The notes under the pieces were generated by a model. That model had not been told where the DNA came from and did no database searches. It saw nothing but the letters and a program-made list of their open reading frames with translations. A stretch of 64,000 bases of DNA from Bacteroidota bacterium (GTDB lineage: Bacteria; Bacteroidota; Bacteroidia; Chitinophagales; Chitinophagaceae), in NCBI GenBank assembly GCA_947452905.1, contig CANGEP010000004.1:1-64000 (forward strand). The letters run 5' to 3'. The position numbers were made by a program, and so were the translations under genes. Below are positions 50,888-60,261 of this stretch, in pieces. How positions within the stretch are numbered: the stretch's first letter is position 1; every line of letters starts with the position of its first letter.

Positions 50888-51793
50888 TTAGGACCACAGA
50901 GATTTCGGATACACATCAGTTTTAACTAGCTCGTCAATATTAGCTTTTACACCTGGCGCATCTTCTTTATAAGTGACGCCAAACCATTTAGCATCTGTAG
51001 GAATTACTTTAACCTCCCCTAAACCTTGCTCAGAAAATTGCCCCGTAACATAGGGAATATAAAATTCAGATTTTAATTCTTGTCCTTGCTTATCCAAAAA
51101 TACTGAAAACTCTTTTTCACATAAATCTATAAAACCAGGAGCAAAACACATAAAGTTCATACTTACTCTAGTATCCTCCTCTAAAGATGTTTCAAGGCCT
51201 TGCTCTTCAAAAACTATTTGCCCATTTTCTTTGCGATATATTTTAGTTCGCTCATTAATTTGCGTCAAACTATTATTCGCATCTACCGAACATACACCCC
51301 TACTTACTGTTCCGTTTTCGCTCAAGGTATTAGAAAGTTCGTACCCTAAAATACAATAGGTTTTTTCATTACATTGCTTTGTTAAAAAATCGTAAGCTTG
51401 TTTAAATGCATTTGCCCCATAATAATCATCTGCATTAATAACGGCAAATGGTTCCATCACAGTTCCCTTGGTACATAAAACCGCATGGGCTGTTCCCCAT
51501 GGCTTTGTTCTTTCTGGGTTTACTAATTTCCCTTGCGTATATTTATCGATAGATTGATACACATAATCAGTGGCAATTTTACCTTTTAATTTAGGCTCAA
51601 ATATGGCTTTAAAAGCATCACTAAAATCTTCTCTGATAATAAAAACTACTTTCCCAAAACCTGCTCGAATGGCATCATAAATTGAATAATCCATGATGGT
51701 TTCACCATTGGGACCAAAGCCCTCTGTTTGTTTTTGACTACCATATCTACTTGCCATTCCTGCCGCTAAAATCACTAATGTAGGTGCACTCAT
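50888..51793 (-). CDS. sugar-phosphate nucleotidyltransferase family protein
   Basis: 301 residues. The N-terminal motif is TLVILAAGMASRYGSQKQTEGFGPNGETIMDYSIYDA, a variant of the GXGxR nucleotide-binding loop of nucleotidyltransferases. PWGTAHAVLCTKG and the Asp pair in FAVINADDYYG bind nucleotide and metal. The substrate sugar is not evident; it resembles uncharacterised Bacteroidota nucleotidyltransferases rather than GalU or RmlA. It stands alone between convergent and divergent neighbours. Confidence 0.85.
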   Translation of the reverse strand: MSAPTLVILAAGMASRYGSQKQTEGFGPNGETIMDYSIYDAIRAGFGKVVFIIREDFSDAFKAIFEPKLKGKIATDYVYQSIDKYTQGKLVNPERTKPWGTAHAVLCTKGTVMEPFAVINADDYYGANAFKQAYDFLTKQCNEKTYCILGYELSNTLSENGTVSRGVCSVDANNSLTQINERTKIYRKENGQIVFEEQGLETSLEEDTRVSMNFMCFAPGFIDLCEKEFSVFLDKQGQELKSEFYIPYVTGQFSEQGLGEVKVIPTDAKWFGVTYKEDAPGVKANIDELVKTDVYPKSLWS

Positions 51794-51878
51794 TGCCTTA
51801 TTTTTTTATTTGTACTTTTACCTTCATAGGTGTTATACAATGCCCAAAAATAGTCGATTTTTATAATATAAAAAACAG

Positions 51879-52772
51879 TTGATAACAAAGCCTTTTATAC
51901 AATCCATCCCCAGCTTTTCTAGTGCGCTTTTAAAGGTAGACACCCTAAGATTAGACACTATACACCCGGTAGTTAGTGGTAATAAATGGTATAAGCTTAA
52001 CTATTATATAAAGGATGCATTACAACATAACAAAACCTTTATAGCTAGTTTTGGGGGGCCTTACTCTAACCATTTAGTGGCCCTTGCATTTGCTGCAAAA
52101 TATCATGGATTAACAAGTATTGGTTATATCAGGGCTAATAATGGCGAGCCCATAACACCCATGATGCAAGAAGCCATGAATTATGGCATGCAATTACAGT
52201 TTTTAGGCAGAACAAATTTTCAAGAACAAAAAAATATAATTCTACAAAATAGATCTTCTCCTAATTATTTTATTTACGAAGGAGGCTATGGAAAATTAGG
52301 TGCCAAAGGTGCCGCTACTATCATGAAAGAATTGAATTCTTTAATTGAGATTACACAAATAAAATATGATGCTATTATTTGTGCAGTGGGTACAGGAACA
52401 ATGATTTCCGGTATTATTAATGCTTCCGAAGACGGTCAACAAATAATTGGGATTCCTGTATTAAAAAACGAAGATAGTATACCAACAGAAATTAAAAACT
52501 TGTTAAACACCCCCTTTAAACCCTTTACTATTTTGCCCAACTTTCATGGAGGTGGTTATGCTAAAACTACTAAAGCACAACTCAATTTTATGAATCAATT
52601 TTGGGAGGAGGAAAAAATACCCACTGATATTGTATATACAGGTAAATTATTTTGGGCAGTAAAGCAATTATTAAATGCAAATTATTTTTCACAAGGCAAA
52701 CGGCTATTAATCATACACAGCGGTGGTTTGCAAGGAAACAGATCTTTAGCTAAAGGTGTTTTGGATTTTTAA
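51879..52772 (+). CDS. ACC deaminase / D-cysteine desulfhydrase family PLP enzyme
   Basis: 297 residues from TTG at 51879; no ATG lies before the conserved N-terminus. It is a fold type II PLP enzyme. The PLP lysine is in HPVVSGNKWYKLNYY, followed by SFGGPYSNHLVALAFAAKYHG, and the phosphate loop is GAVGTGTMISGI-like (AVGTGTMISG). C-terminal LLIIHSGGLQGNRSL matches the family end. Whether it acts on ACC, D-cysteine or another amino acid is open. It overlaps the convergent lipB by four bases. Confidence 0.85.
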   Translation: MITKPFIQSIPSFSSALLKVDTLRLDTIHPVVSGNKWYKLNYYIKDALQHNKTFIASFGGPYSNHLVALAFAAKYHGLTSIGYIRANNGEPITPMMQEAMNYGMQLQFLGRTNFQEQKNIILQNRSSPNYFIYEGGYGKLGAKGAATIMKELNSLIEITQIKYDAIICAVGTGTMISGIINASEDGQQIIGIPVLKNEDSIPTEIKNLLNTPFKPFTILPNFHGGGYAKTTKAQLNFMNQFWEEEKIPTDIVYTGKLFWAVKQLLNANYFSQGKRLLIIHSGGLQGNRSLAKGVLDF

Positions 52773-53479
52773 GATACCAAGTCGCATTCAAAAACTATTT
52801 CAAATTGTTTTTGAATTTTTTCTTTTACCTCTTCATAATTTACTTTACCCCCCAATTCTTTTTCTAAAGAAGTCACCGCTTTGCCCTGTATACCACAAGG
52901 AACAATGAATTCAAAATGGGACAAATCGGTATTCACATTTAAGGCAAACCCATGCATCGTAATCCATCTACTACATTTAATCCCCATGGCACAAATTTTT
53001 CGGGCCATAAAAGGATCCTCTGGATTTAACCATACCCCTGTTTCCCCCTTACTTCTTTCTCCTTTTAAACCATAGTCAGTCAAAACATTTATAATTACCT
53101 GCTCTAAGGATCTTAAATACCATCCTAAATCGGTTTTGAATTTATCTAAATCCAAAATGGGATAGCCTACTATTTGTTGTAAACCATGATAAGTAATATC
53201 TCCCCCTCTATTGATATGAAAAAACTCAATACCCAATTTTTTCAACTGCTCGTCGGAAACCAAAATATGTTCTTTTTTACCATTTTTCCCGAGGGTAAAA
53301 ACTGGATTATGTTCCACCATCAGTAATCGATGTTCAGTAGAAGTACTAGTTAAATCCAGCTCTTTTTCTCTCGCAAGAGATTTAATTTGTGTATTGGCCG
53401 CCAACAAAGATTCTTGATAATCCCATATGGGCTGATAGGATTTAATCCCTAAATCTTCGAAAAACACTTTTTGACGCAT
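52769..53479 (-). CDS. lipB: lipoyl(octanoyl) transferase
   Basis: 236 residues. Motifs: VEHNPVFTLGKNGKKEHIL, NRGGDITYHGLQQIVGYPILDL, the conserved lysine segment RKICAMGIKCSRWITMHGFALNVNTDL and the acyl-accepting Cys in IVPCGIQGKAVTSLEKEL. It moves octanoyl from acyl carrier protein to lipoyl domains. lipA is not in this window. It is divergent from rluD. Confidence 0.95.
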   Translation of the reverse strand: MRQKVFFEDLGIKSYQPIWDYQESLLAANTQIKSLAREKELDLTSTSTEHRLLMVEHNPVFTLGKNGKKEHILVSDEQLKKLGIEFFHINRGGDITYHGLQQIVGYPILDLDKFKTDLGWYLRSLEQVIINVLTDYGLKGERSKGETGVWLNPEDPFMARKICAMGIKCSRWITMHGFALNVNTDLSHFEFIVPCGIQGKAVTSLEKELGGKVNYEEVKEKIQKQFEIVFECDLVS

Positions 53480-53484
53480 AAAGA

Positions 53485-53520
53485 CAAAGTTACAAACTAA
53501 GCTGCAATAACTTACTTTTG
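53485..53520. promoter_or_regulatory. divergent -7 elements of lipB and rluD
   Basis: TAACTTTG on the minus strand (53492-53485) lies five bases before the lipB start, and TACTTTTG on the plus strand (53513-53520) lies four bases before the rluD start. Both match TAnnTTTG, and both transcripts would be almost leaderless. Confidence 0.6.
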
Positions 53521-53524
53521 CATC

Positions 53525-54580
53525 ATGTTAGATGATCAAGAATTGATTCAAGAAGAGAATAACGAAGAAGTATACGAACGACTCACCTTTATGGTTGATA
53601 AAGGGCAGGAACCTATGCGCATTGACAAATGGGTACAAATGAGAATTGAAGGTATGACTCGCAGTAAATTGCAAAATGGTATTGAGGGTGGTTTTTTAAC
53701 TGTCAATGGCAAAGTGGTGAAAAGTAATTATCGTACAAGACCAGGTGACGAAGTTACTTATATGAGTTATGTAAATCCTGAATATACAGAGCTCAAAGCC
53801 GAGCCAATGAACTTGGATATTGTATATGAGGATGAGGCTGTAATGGTAATAAATAAACCTGCCAATATGGTAGTTCATCCAGGTATTGGAAATTATACAG
53901 GGACTTTATTAAATGGGGTCGCTCATCATTTACTTTCACAAAACCCCAATTTAAATGAGGAAGTATTACCCCGTTTTGGATTGGTTCACCGTATAGATAA
54001 AAATACCACTGGTCTTATTGTGCTCGCTAAAACCCCCGAAGCAGCTAGTCATTTAGCTAAACAGTTTTTTAACCATACGGTAGAGCGAAAATATATTGCT
54101 TTAGTTTGGGGCGATATGGAACAAGAGGAAGGTACCGTGGTGGCGCATATAGCACGACATAAAACCAATCGTAAAATGTTTGACGCTTATCCCGAAGGGG
54201 AAATTGGTAAACATGCTATTACCCATTATAAAGTAATTGAACGCTATAATTATGTAACCCTAGTTTCCTGTATTTTAGAAACAGGGCGTACACACCAAAT
54301 TAGAGTACATATGAAACATATTGGTCACACTTTATTTAATGATAGTGAATATGGAGGCGATAAAATTTTAAAGGGAACTATTTATACTAAGTATCGTCAG
54401 TTTGTAGACAATTGTTTTGAAGCCTGCCCTCGTTGTGCACTTCATGCTGCTACGCTTGGATTCATACATCCAGTGACCGAAAAGAAAATGACATTTGAGA
54501 GTGAACTACCTGCTGATATGCAAGCAGCCATTAACAAATGGAAAAATTATAAAAACGCAGCACATAGTTTAGAGAAATAA
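53525..54580 (+). CDS. rluD: RluA/RluD family pseudouridine synthase
   Basis: 351 residues. An N-terminal S4 RNA-binding domain (RIDKWVQMRIEGMTRSKLQNGIEGGFLTVNG) precedes the catalytic domain: VVHPGIGNYTGTLLNGVAHH, the catalytic Asp in GLVHRIDKNTTGLIVLAKTPEAA, then GRTHQIRVHMKHIGHTLFNDSEYGG and RCALHAATLGFIHP. The family modifies uridines of 23S rRNA; RluD-like specificity is the usual assignment for this architecture but not certain. Confidence 0.9.
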   Translation: MLDDQELIQEENNEEVYERLTFMVDKGQEPMRIDKWVQMRIEGMTRSKLQNGIEGGFLTVNGKVVKSNYRTRPGDEVTYMSYVNPEYTELKAEPMNLDIVYEDEAVMVINKPANMVVHPGIGNYTGTLLNGVAHHLLSQNPNLNEEVLPRFGLVHRIDKNTTGLIVLAKTPEAASHLAKQFFNHTVERKYIALVWGDMEQEEGTVVAHIARHKTNRKMFDAYPEGEIGKHAITHYKVIERYNYVTLVSCILETGRTHQIRVHMKHIGHTLFNDSEYGGDKILKGTIYTKYRQFVDNCFEACPRCALHAATLGFIHPVTEKKMTFESELPADMQAAINKWKNYKNAAHSLEK

Positions 54581-54595
54581 AATATTTATTCCCAT

Positions 54596-54628
54596 AAAAA
54601 AGCCCTCCACTAAGTGAAGGGCTTTTTT
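54596..54628. terminator. bidirectional terminator between rluD and the M1 peptidase gene
   Basis: AAAAAAGCCCTCCAC (54596-54610) pairs, with one mismatch, with GTGAAGGGCTTTTTT (54614-54628), between convergent gene ends at 54580 and 54651. Confidence 0.88.
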
Positions 54629-54650
54629 ATAAACTGTATAATAAGTTGGT

Positions 54651-57053
54651 TTATTTTTTAGCAGCTGCTTGCATTGGCGACAATCCAGATGATTGACCAC
54701 GTCCTACTGCTTTAAACTTAAACAAGTTAAATTTACTTGGCTCTGCTACATTTGGCCAGCTATTATTAGACTCGTCGATATCAGCAGTTTCACGCATTGG
54801 ATCTAATTTAATAGACACTGCTTTTTTAGATGTCAAGAAAACTTTGGTTACTTTATTTTCGTTCTTTCTCCAAATTTGAGCAGGCATACGTTTTGTTTCT
54901 TTGCTACCATCTTCGAAAGTAAACTCTACAATAATAGGCATTACTAAACCACCTTTATTTAAGAAAGTAACTTCGTATAAATGATCATTGGCGTACTTTG
55001 CTTTTTCGTCATCAGTTAAAGCTTCTGGTGCATTACCAGAAGATGCTGGTTGTTTAGTTACAGAATCATAAGGCTCAATCCCACGATCGTATCTCCAATA
55101 AAAATCACGTAAAGTGGTATCTGCATCAGTTAAGAAAACAATGTTTTTATCTGTTCTATTTCTGATTTTTGAAATGTCTTCAAAATCACTTACAGCTGGC
55201 TTATCTAAACCTCTAGCTCCACCTCTACCCATACCGCCACCACGAGGACCCATTCCCATTCCGCCTGCAGGTGCTGCAGCATTTGCATCATATACGGCAT
55301 GTTTAACAGTATCAATCGCTATATCACATGGGTCAATACTATAAAACCAACCTCTCCAGAACCAATCTAAATCTTCGGCAGAAGCATCTTCCATAGTTCT
55401 AAATAAATCGGCAGGTGTTGGATGTTTAAACGCCCAACGTCTAGCGTATTCTTTAAATGAATAATCAAATAAATCACGACCCATAATTGTTTCACGTAAA
55501 ATATTTAAACCAGTAGCAGGTTTAGTATAGGCATTTGGGCCAAAGCCAATAATATTTTCACTATTTGTCATGATAGGCTCTAATTGATCCTTTGGTAATT
55601 TCATATAATCAACGATAGACCAAGCTGGACCACCACGAGAAGGGAATTTATTGTCGTACAACTCTTGCGTTAAATATTGTACAAATGAGTTTAAACCTTC
55701 ATCCATCCATGACCATTGACGCTCGTCAGAGTTTACAATCATAGGGAAAAAGTTATGACCCACTTCGTGAATAACAACTCCTAACATACCATTCTTAGTA
55801 GCTTCTGTATAAGTACCATCTTTTTCGGTACGACCATAGTTAAAGCAAATCATTGGATACTCCATACCGTTAGCAGCTTCAATACTTTGTGCTACAGGGT
55901 AAGGATATGGAATTGAAAACTTAGAATAAGACTTAATAGTATGGGCAACTGCTTTAGAAGAAAACTTACGATATAAACCATAAGCTTCTTTTCCATAAGC
56001 ACTCATGCTCATTACTTTCTTACCTTCTACATCAGTTGCTAAAGCGTCCCAAACAAATTTACGACTACTTCCAAAAGCAAAATCACGAACATTATCTGCA
56101 TTAAACACCCAAGTTTTTTGTGTTTTTACTGGATTTTTTTCTGCATTTTTTGCTTCCTCTAAAGTCACAATCTCAACCGGTTCTTTAAAGGATGTTTGTG
56201 CTTTATTCCATCTAGCTAATTGAGCAGCAGTTAATACCGCAGGATAGTTTTGACATTGACCAGTAGCCATTACCACATGATCTCCAGGAACAGTGATAGC
56301 CACTTTATAATTACCAAATGTTAAAGCAAATTCTCCTCTGCCTGTAAACTGATGATGTTGCCATCCTTGGAAATCAGAATACACACATAAACGAGGATAC
56401 CATTGTGTCATGGTAAATAAATAGTTGCCGTCTTCTGGAAAGAATTCAAAACCACCACGACCAGCAACCGTCATACGATCTGTAATCTTGTAATTCCAAT
56501 CAATTTTAAAAGCAAATTTTTGACCTGGTTTTAAAGCTGTTGGCAACTCAATACGCATCATGGTTTTATTCACTGTGTATTTAAGTTTAGCACCTAATAC
56601 ATCAGTTACTTTTAAGATATTATCTCCCAAACCATTATCGGTAGTTTCTTCTTTTAGTTTGTCTAAAGTTGCTGGGGTCATACCTCTGCCTAAAGTACTA
56701 GACTCAGGGTAACCAGCGTTTTTAGTAGAGGAATGCTCATTTTCATCTAATTGTAACCAGATATAAGTTAACACATCAGGTGAATTATTAAAATAAGTAA
56801 CCGTTTCGCTACCTGTTAATAATAAATTTTTCTCATCCAGTGTTGCTTTAATATCATAGTCAGCTCTTTGTTGCCAATACTTAGGGCCAGGTGCCCCACT
56901 CGCTGTACGATATTCGTTGGGCGTTGGCAAAATGGTTCCTAATTGTTCAAATTTGTTGCCATGATTTGAAGTAGGATTATTGCGAATGTCTTGCGCAATA
57001 ATTACTGAGCAAGTGCTCAATAAAAAAATTCCAAGGGTCAGCAGTTTCTTCAT
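54651..57053 (-). CDS. M1 family metallopeptidase
   Basis: 800 residues with a signal peptide (MKKLLTLGIFLLSTCSVIIAQ), so exported. An N-terminal beta domain is followed by the gluzincin catalytic domain: the substrate loop NGMEYPMICFNYG, zinc motif HEVGHN (His429, Glu430, His433) and third ligand Glu452 in WMDEGLNSF. A Gly/Met/Arg-rich linker (GGMGMGPRGGGMGRGG) interrupts the C-terminal part. It removes N-terminal residues from peptides and probably serves protein nutrition at the envelope. It lies 16 bases after the HupE/UreJ gene on the same strand. Confidence 0.93.
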   Translation of the reverse strand: MKKLLTLGIFLLSTCSVIIAQDIRNNPTSNHGNKFEQLGTILPTPNEYRTASGAPGPKYWQQRADYDIKATLDEKNLLLTGSETVTYFNNSPDVLTYIWLQLDENEHSSTKNAGYPESSTLGRGMTPATLDKLKEETTDNGLGDNILKVTDVLGAKLKYTVNKTMMRIELPTALKPGQKFAFKIDWNYKITDRMTVAGRGGFEFFPEDGNYLFTMTQWYPRLCVYSDFQGWQHHQFTGRGEFALTFGNYKVAITVPGDHVVMATGQCQNYPAVLTAAQLARWNKAQTSFKEPVEIVTLEEAKNAEKNPVKTQKTWVFNADNVRDFAFGSSRKFVWDALATDVEGKKVMSMSAYGKEAYGLYRKFSSKAVAHTIKSYSKFSIPYPYPVAQSIEAANGMEYPMICFNYGRTEKDGTYTEATKNGMLGVVIHEVGHNFFPMIVNSDERQWSWMDEGLNSFVQYLTQELYDNKFPSRGGPAWSIVDYMKLPKDQLEPIMTNSENIIGFGPNAYTKPATGLNILRETIMGRDLFDYSFKEYARRWAFKHPTPADLFRTMEDASAEDLDWFWRGWFYSIDPCDIAIDTVKHAVYDANAAAPAGGMGMGPRGGGMGRGGARGLDKPAVSDFEDISKIRNRTDKNIVFLTDADTTLRDFYWRYDRGIEPYDSVTKQPASSGNAPEALTDDEKAKYANDHLYEVTFLNKGGLVMPIIVEFTFEDGSKETKRMPAQIWRKNENKVTKVFLTSKKAVSIKLDPMRETADIDESNNSWPNVAEPSKFNLFKFKAVGRGQSSGLSPMQAAAKK

Positions 57054-57069
57054 TGTTGATTTTTTTCTA

Positions 57070-57657
57070 TTAGATAATCGATACTATACGATCCAAAACC
57101 ATATTTAAAGCAAAGGCAATAGCGATACCAGATCCAATCTGTAAATAACGTAATCGGCTTATTTTAAATAGGGATACGAATATAAATGAAATAATTAAAA
57201 TTAAGCTAACTATGAGAAGCTGCCCCAACTCCAAACCTAAGTTAAAACTAAACAAAGGGCCAAGTATAGACTCCTCTTTACCCAATAAACTCTTCAAATA
57301 ATTACTAAACCCCAAACCATGAATTAGGCCAAAAAACAGCGAAAAAAAGTAAATTATGGGGTATTTTGAGTCAAAATGGAAGGTTTTTACCCCAAAATTG
57401 GCAAAAGCGGTAATGAGTATGGTAACGGGAATAAGCAATTCAATAACCGCCGCTGGGAAGGAAACCCATTGAAGGGTGCTAAGGGCTAAGGTAATAGAAT
57501 GACCAATGGTAAAAGAAGTAATTAAAACCAGCATTTTTTTCCAATCCTGCACCAGGTATCTTAGGGTTAAAGCTAGTATAAAAAGTATATGGTCGGACCC
57601 CCTTAAGTCGATGATATGTTTAAATCCTAAATGAAGATAAATGAAGAAATCGTCCAT
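57070..57657 (-). CDS. HupE/UreJ family membrane protein
   Basis: 195 residues, about six membrane helices. HIIDLRGSDHILFILALTLRYL, ITSFTIGHSITLALS and FFGLIHGLGFSNYL hold the conserved His and Asp residues of HupE/UreJ proteins, which in other bacteria are linked to nickel or cobalt uptake. Here there is no hydrogenase or urease; the partners are DUF6702 (divergent) and the M1 peptidase, a set I associate with Bacteroidota. The transported ion, if any, is unknown. Confidence 0.88.
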   Translation of the reverse strand: MDDFFIYLHLGFKHIIDLRGSDHILFILALTLRYLVQDWKKMLVLITSFTIGHSITLALSTLQWVSFPAAVIELLIPVTILITAFANFGVKTFHFDSKYPIIYFFSLFFGLIHGLGFSNYLKSLLGKEESILGPLFSFNLGLELGQLLIVSLILIISFIFVSLFKISRLRYLQIGSGIAIAFALNMVLDRIVSII

Positions 57658-57718
57658 AAATGAAATTTTTATCTTGTTAAATTAATGAAGACCTTTGTAA
57701 CGGACAAATAATTATCAA

Positions 57719-58207
57719 ATGCATTTATTCGGTATCAAACCATTACTCACTGCTTTTATTGCCTTACTGCATCCTTTTTATGTTTCGGTAATAGAGATCG
57801 AACACAATGCAAAAGAATCTACAATAGAGATTAGTGTAAGAACTTTTACACCCGACCTTGAAAATAGAATCGAAAAAGAACTCAATTATAAACTTGATTT
57901 AGCCGACCCTAAACAAAAAACCAAAGCGGAAGAATACATCAATAAATATGTACAAAAAAAATTAGGTCTTATTATTAATGGCGTAAAAGGGAAAATTGAC
58001 TTTGTAGGTTTTGAAATTCAAAAAGAAAGCACTTGGAGTTACTATGAAATAAAGAATGTTAAAGACTGTAAAAAAGTATTGGTTAACTGTGAAATCCTAT
58101 TTGGTATTGACCCACAGCAAATTAATATCATACATGTAAAAGCCAATGGGCAAAGAAAAAGTTTTGAGCTCCCTGCCCCCAAAAATAGTGCCGAATTTAA
58201 TTTTTAG
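57719..58207 (+). CDS. DUF6702 family protein
   Basis: 162 residues with a hydrophobic start (LLTAFIALLHPFYVSVIEIEHN), probably an export signal, and a beta-rich domain: KESTIEISVRTFTPDLENRIEKEL, YEIKNVKDCKKVLVNCEILFGI. The HPFYVSV-IEIEHN start is the pattern I associate with the Bacteroidota DUF6702 family, next to HupE/UreJ and M1 peptidase genes. The function is unknown. Confidence 0.85.
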   Translation: MHLFGIKPLLTAFIALLHPFYVSVIEIEHNAKESTIEISVRTFTPDLENRIEKELNYKLDLADPKQKTKAEEYINKYVQKKLGLIINGVKGKIDFVGFEIQKESTWSYYEIKNVKDCKKVLVNCEILFGIDPQQINIIHVKANGQRKSFELPAPKNSAEFNF

Positions 58208-58221
58208 CTATTCATTTTTAG

Positions 58222-58791
58222 TTATTGTTCCCATTTTGCATATACTTTAGCAGAAGCATACCCTACTAAAATTCCAATGGCCGCCCCCACTATCACATCC
58301 ACTGGATAATGAACCCCTATATACACTTGTGCATAAGAAATGATTCCTGCCCATAAGAAAAACAAATAACTATAGTTTTTAAATAAGGGGCGTAAGGTTA
58401 AAAACATAAACATGGCAAAACCAAAATGATTGGCTGCATGTGAAGAGGTAAAACTAAAGCTTGTTAAACAATGATCAATCAATAAACGTGATTGATTCAT
58501 GATAGCAGGATCATTACAAGGTCTTAATCGATGAAAAAAGGGTTTGCAAATATTACTACTAATTTGATCGGTAACAGCCACATTTACAACAGCTAGTATA
58601 ATCCATTTAACTGTTTTGGCTTTCCATTTGTAAATTATATAAACTAGCAAGCAAACATAAAAAGGAATCCAATGTTCTGAGGTTCTCGCCCAAGGCAAAA
58701 CCTTGTCTAAAAAGGAATTAGTCCAGCTGCCATTTATTTTGCTAAATAAGGCCTGATCATAGCTAATAAGGGTATCCCAAAAGTCTTGCAT
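58222..58791 (-). CDS. PAP2 family phosphatase
   Basis: 189 residues, about five membrane helices. The three phosphatase motifs are KPFFHRLRPCND (KX6RP), SFTSSHAANHFG (PSGH variant, with SSH) and YIGVHYPVDVIVGAAIG (SRX5HX3D variant). Motif 3 begins with GVHYPVD and keeps His and Asp. It likely dephosphorylates undecaprenyl diphosphate or a lipid phosphate in the membrane. It is divergent from the phosphohexomutase gene, with TAAATTTG at 58830-58837 serving the latter. Confidence 0.92.
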   Translation of the reverse strand: MQDFWDTLISYDQALFSKINGSWTNSFLDKVLPWARTSEHWIPFYVCLLVYIIYKWKAKTVKWIILAVVNVAVTDQISSNICKPFFHRLRPCNDPAIMNQSRLLIDHCLTSFSFTSSHAANHFGFAMFMFLTLRPLFKNYSYLFFLWAGIISYAQVYIGVHYPVDVIVGAAIGILVGYASAKVYAKWEQ

Positions 58792-58829
58792 AGTGGCATA
58801 AAGATACAGCGAAGTGCAAAAAAATAAAG

Positions 58830-58837
58830 TAAATTTG
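58830..58837 (+). promoter_or_regulatory. -7 promoter element of the phosphohexomutase gene
   Basis: TAAATTTG fits the consensus, 31 bases before the ATG at 58869. Confidence 0.5.
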
Positions 58838-58868
58838 CAGACCGATTTTAAAAGATAATATTAGCATC

Positions 58869-60251
58869 ATGTCACTTATTAAAAGCATCTCCGGATTTAG
58901 AGGAACTATTGGTGGAAAACCTAACGATAACCTCACTCCTATTGATATTGTAAAATTTGCCTCTGCCTATGGCAGTTGGTTACAACAAAAATCTCCAGGG
59001 CCCAAAAAAGTAGTGGTGGGTCGTGATGGCCGAATTAGTGGCGAGATGGTAGAAGCCTTAGTAGAACAAAGTTTACTTGCCTTGGGTATTGATGTGATAC
59101 ATGTAGGATTAAGCACAACCCCCACTGTAGAAATGGCTGTTGTTTTTGAAAACGCAGACGGAGGTATTATTTTAACAGCAAGTCATAATCCTAAAGAATG
59201 GAATGCCTTAAAACTATTAAACGAAAAGGGTGAGTTTGTAAATGCCGAAGAAGGTAAAACTATTTTACAGTTGGCAGCCAACGAAGATTTTAATTATGCG
59301 TTTGTTGATAAAATGGGGAAGGTAATTAACAATGATACCAGTTTACAAAAACATATTGACGCTATTTTACAATACCCTTTAGTGGATGTACAAGCCATTA
59401 AAGCGGCTAATTTTAGTGTCGTTTTGGATGCCATTAATAGTTCGGGAGCCTTTACCGTGCCAGCCTTACTAAAGGCAATTGGTGTAGAAAAATGTACAGT
59501 TTTAAATGGTGAAATGACAGGTAATTTTGCCCATAATCCAGAACCTTTAAAAGAACATCTAACAGAACTTTGCAATACAGTTGTAAAGCAGAAAGCACAT
59601 TTAGGTATAGCAGTTGATCCTGATGTAGATAGATTGTGTTTTGTAAGTGAGGATGGTGAATTATTTGGAGAGGAATACACATTAGTAGCAGTCGCTGATT
59701 ATATTTTACAACATAAAAAGGGCGCTACAGTTAGCAATTTATCTTCTACACGTGCCCTAAGGGATGTGACGGAAAAACATGGAGGTAACTATTTTGCAAG
59801 TGCTGTTGGCGAAGTAAATGTGGTTACAAAAATGAAAAATGAAAAAGCTGTAATTGGTGGTGAAGGAAATGGAGGCATTATTGTTCCCGATTTACATTAT
59901 GGCAGAGATGCTTTAATAGGTATTGCTTTGTTTTTAACCCATTTAGCAAAAACCAAATTAAGCGCTTCTGCATTAAGAGCTAGCTATCCTGCATATTTTA
60001 TGAGCAAGAAAAAGATGGATCTTAATCCTACCCTTTCTTTAGAAAAAATATTTACCAAATTAGAGAATGAATTTGGCAGCTACCCTATCAATAGAGAAGA
60101 TGGGTTTAAAATTGATTTTGAAAACGAATGGGTACATTTAAGATCTAGCAATACAGAACCCATTATTCGTATTTATACCGAAGCCCCAAATCAAAAGGCG
60201 GCCGACGAATTAGCGGATAAAATCATTGCCATAATTGGAACAATTAAGTAA
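58869..60251 (+). CDS. glmM: phosphoglucosamine mutase
   Basis: 460 residues of the alpha-D-phosphohexomutase family. The start ISGFRGTIGGKPN is the substrate loop, the phosphoserine is Ser105 in LTASHNPKEWNALKLL, the metal loop is DPDVDRLCFV, the sugar-binding loop GGEGNGGIIVPDLHYGRDAL, and the phosphate loop RSSNTEPIIRIYTEA. It most likely converts glucosamine-6-phosphate to glucosamine-1-phosphate for cell-wall synthesis. The family also holds phosphomannomutases, which this length and start fit less well. It is followed ten bases later by a cysteine desulfurase. Confidence 0.9.
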   Translation: MSLIKSISGFRGTIGGKPNDNLTPIDIVKFASAYGSWLQQKSPGPKKVVVGRDGRISGEMVEALVEQSLLALGIDVIHVGLSTTPTVEMAVVFENADGGIILTASHNPKEWNALKLLNEKGEFVNAEEGKTILQLAANEDFNYAFVDKMGKVINNDTSLQKHIDAILQYPLVDVQAIKAANFSVVLDAINSSGAFTVPALLKAIGVEKCTVLNGEMTGNFAHNPEPLKEHLTELCNTVVKQKAHLGIAVDPDVDRLCFVSEDGELFGEEYTLVAVADYILQHKKGATVSNLSSTRALRDVTEKHGGNYFASAVGEVNVVTKMKNEKAVIGGEGNGGIIVPDLHYGRDALIGIALFLTHLAKTKLSASALRASYPAYFMSKKKMDLNPTLSLEKIFTKLENEFGSYPINREDGFKIDFENEWVHLRSSNTEPIIRIYTEAPNQKAADELADKIIAIIGTIK

Positions 60252-60261
60252 TTTAGCCTAG

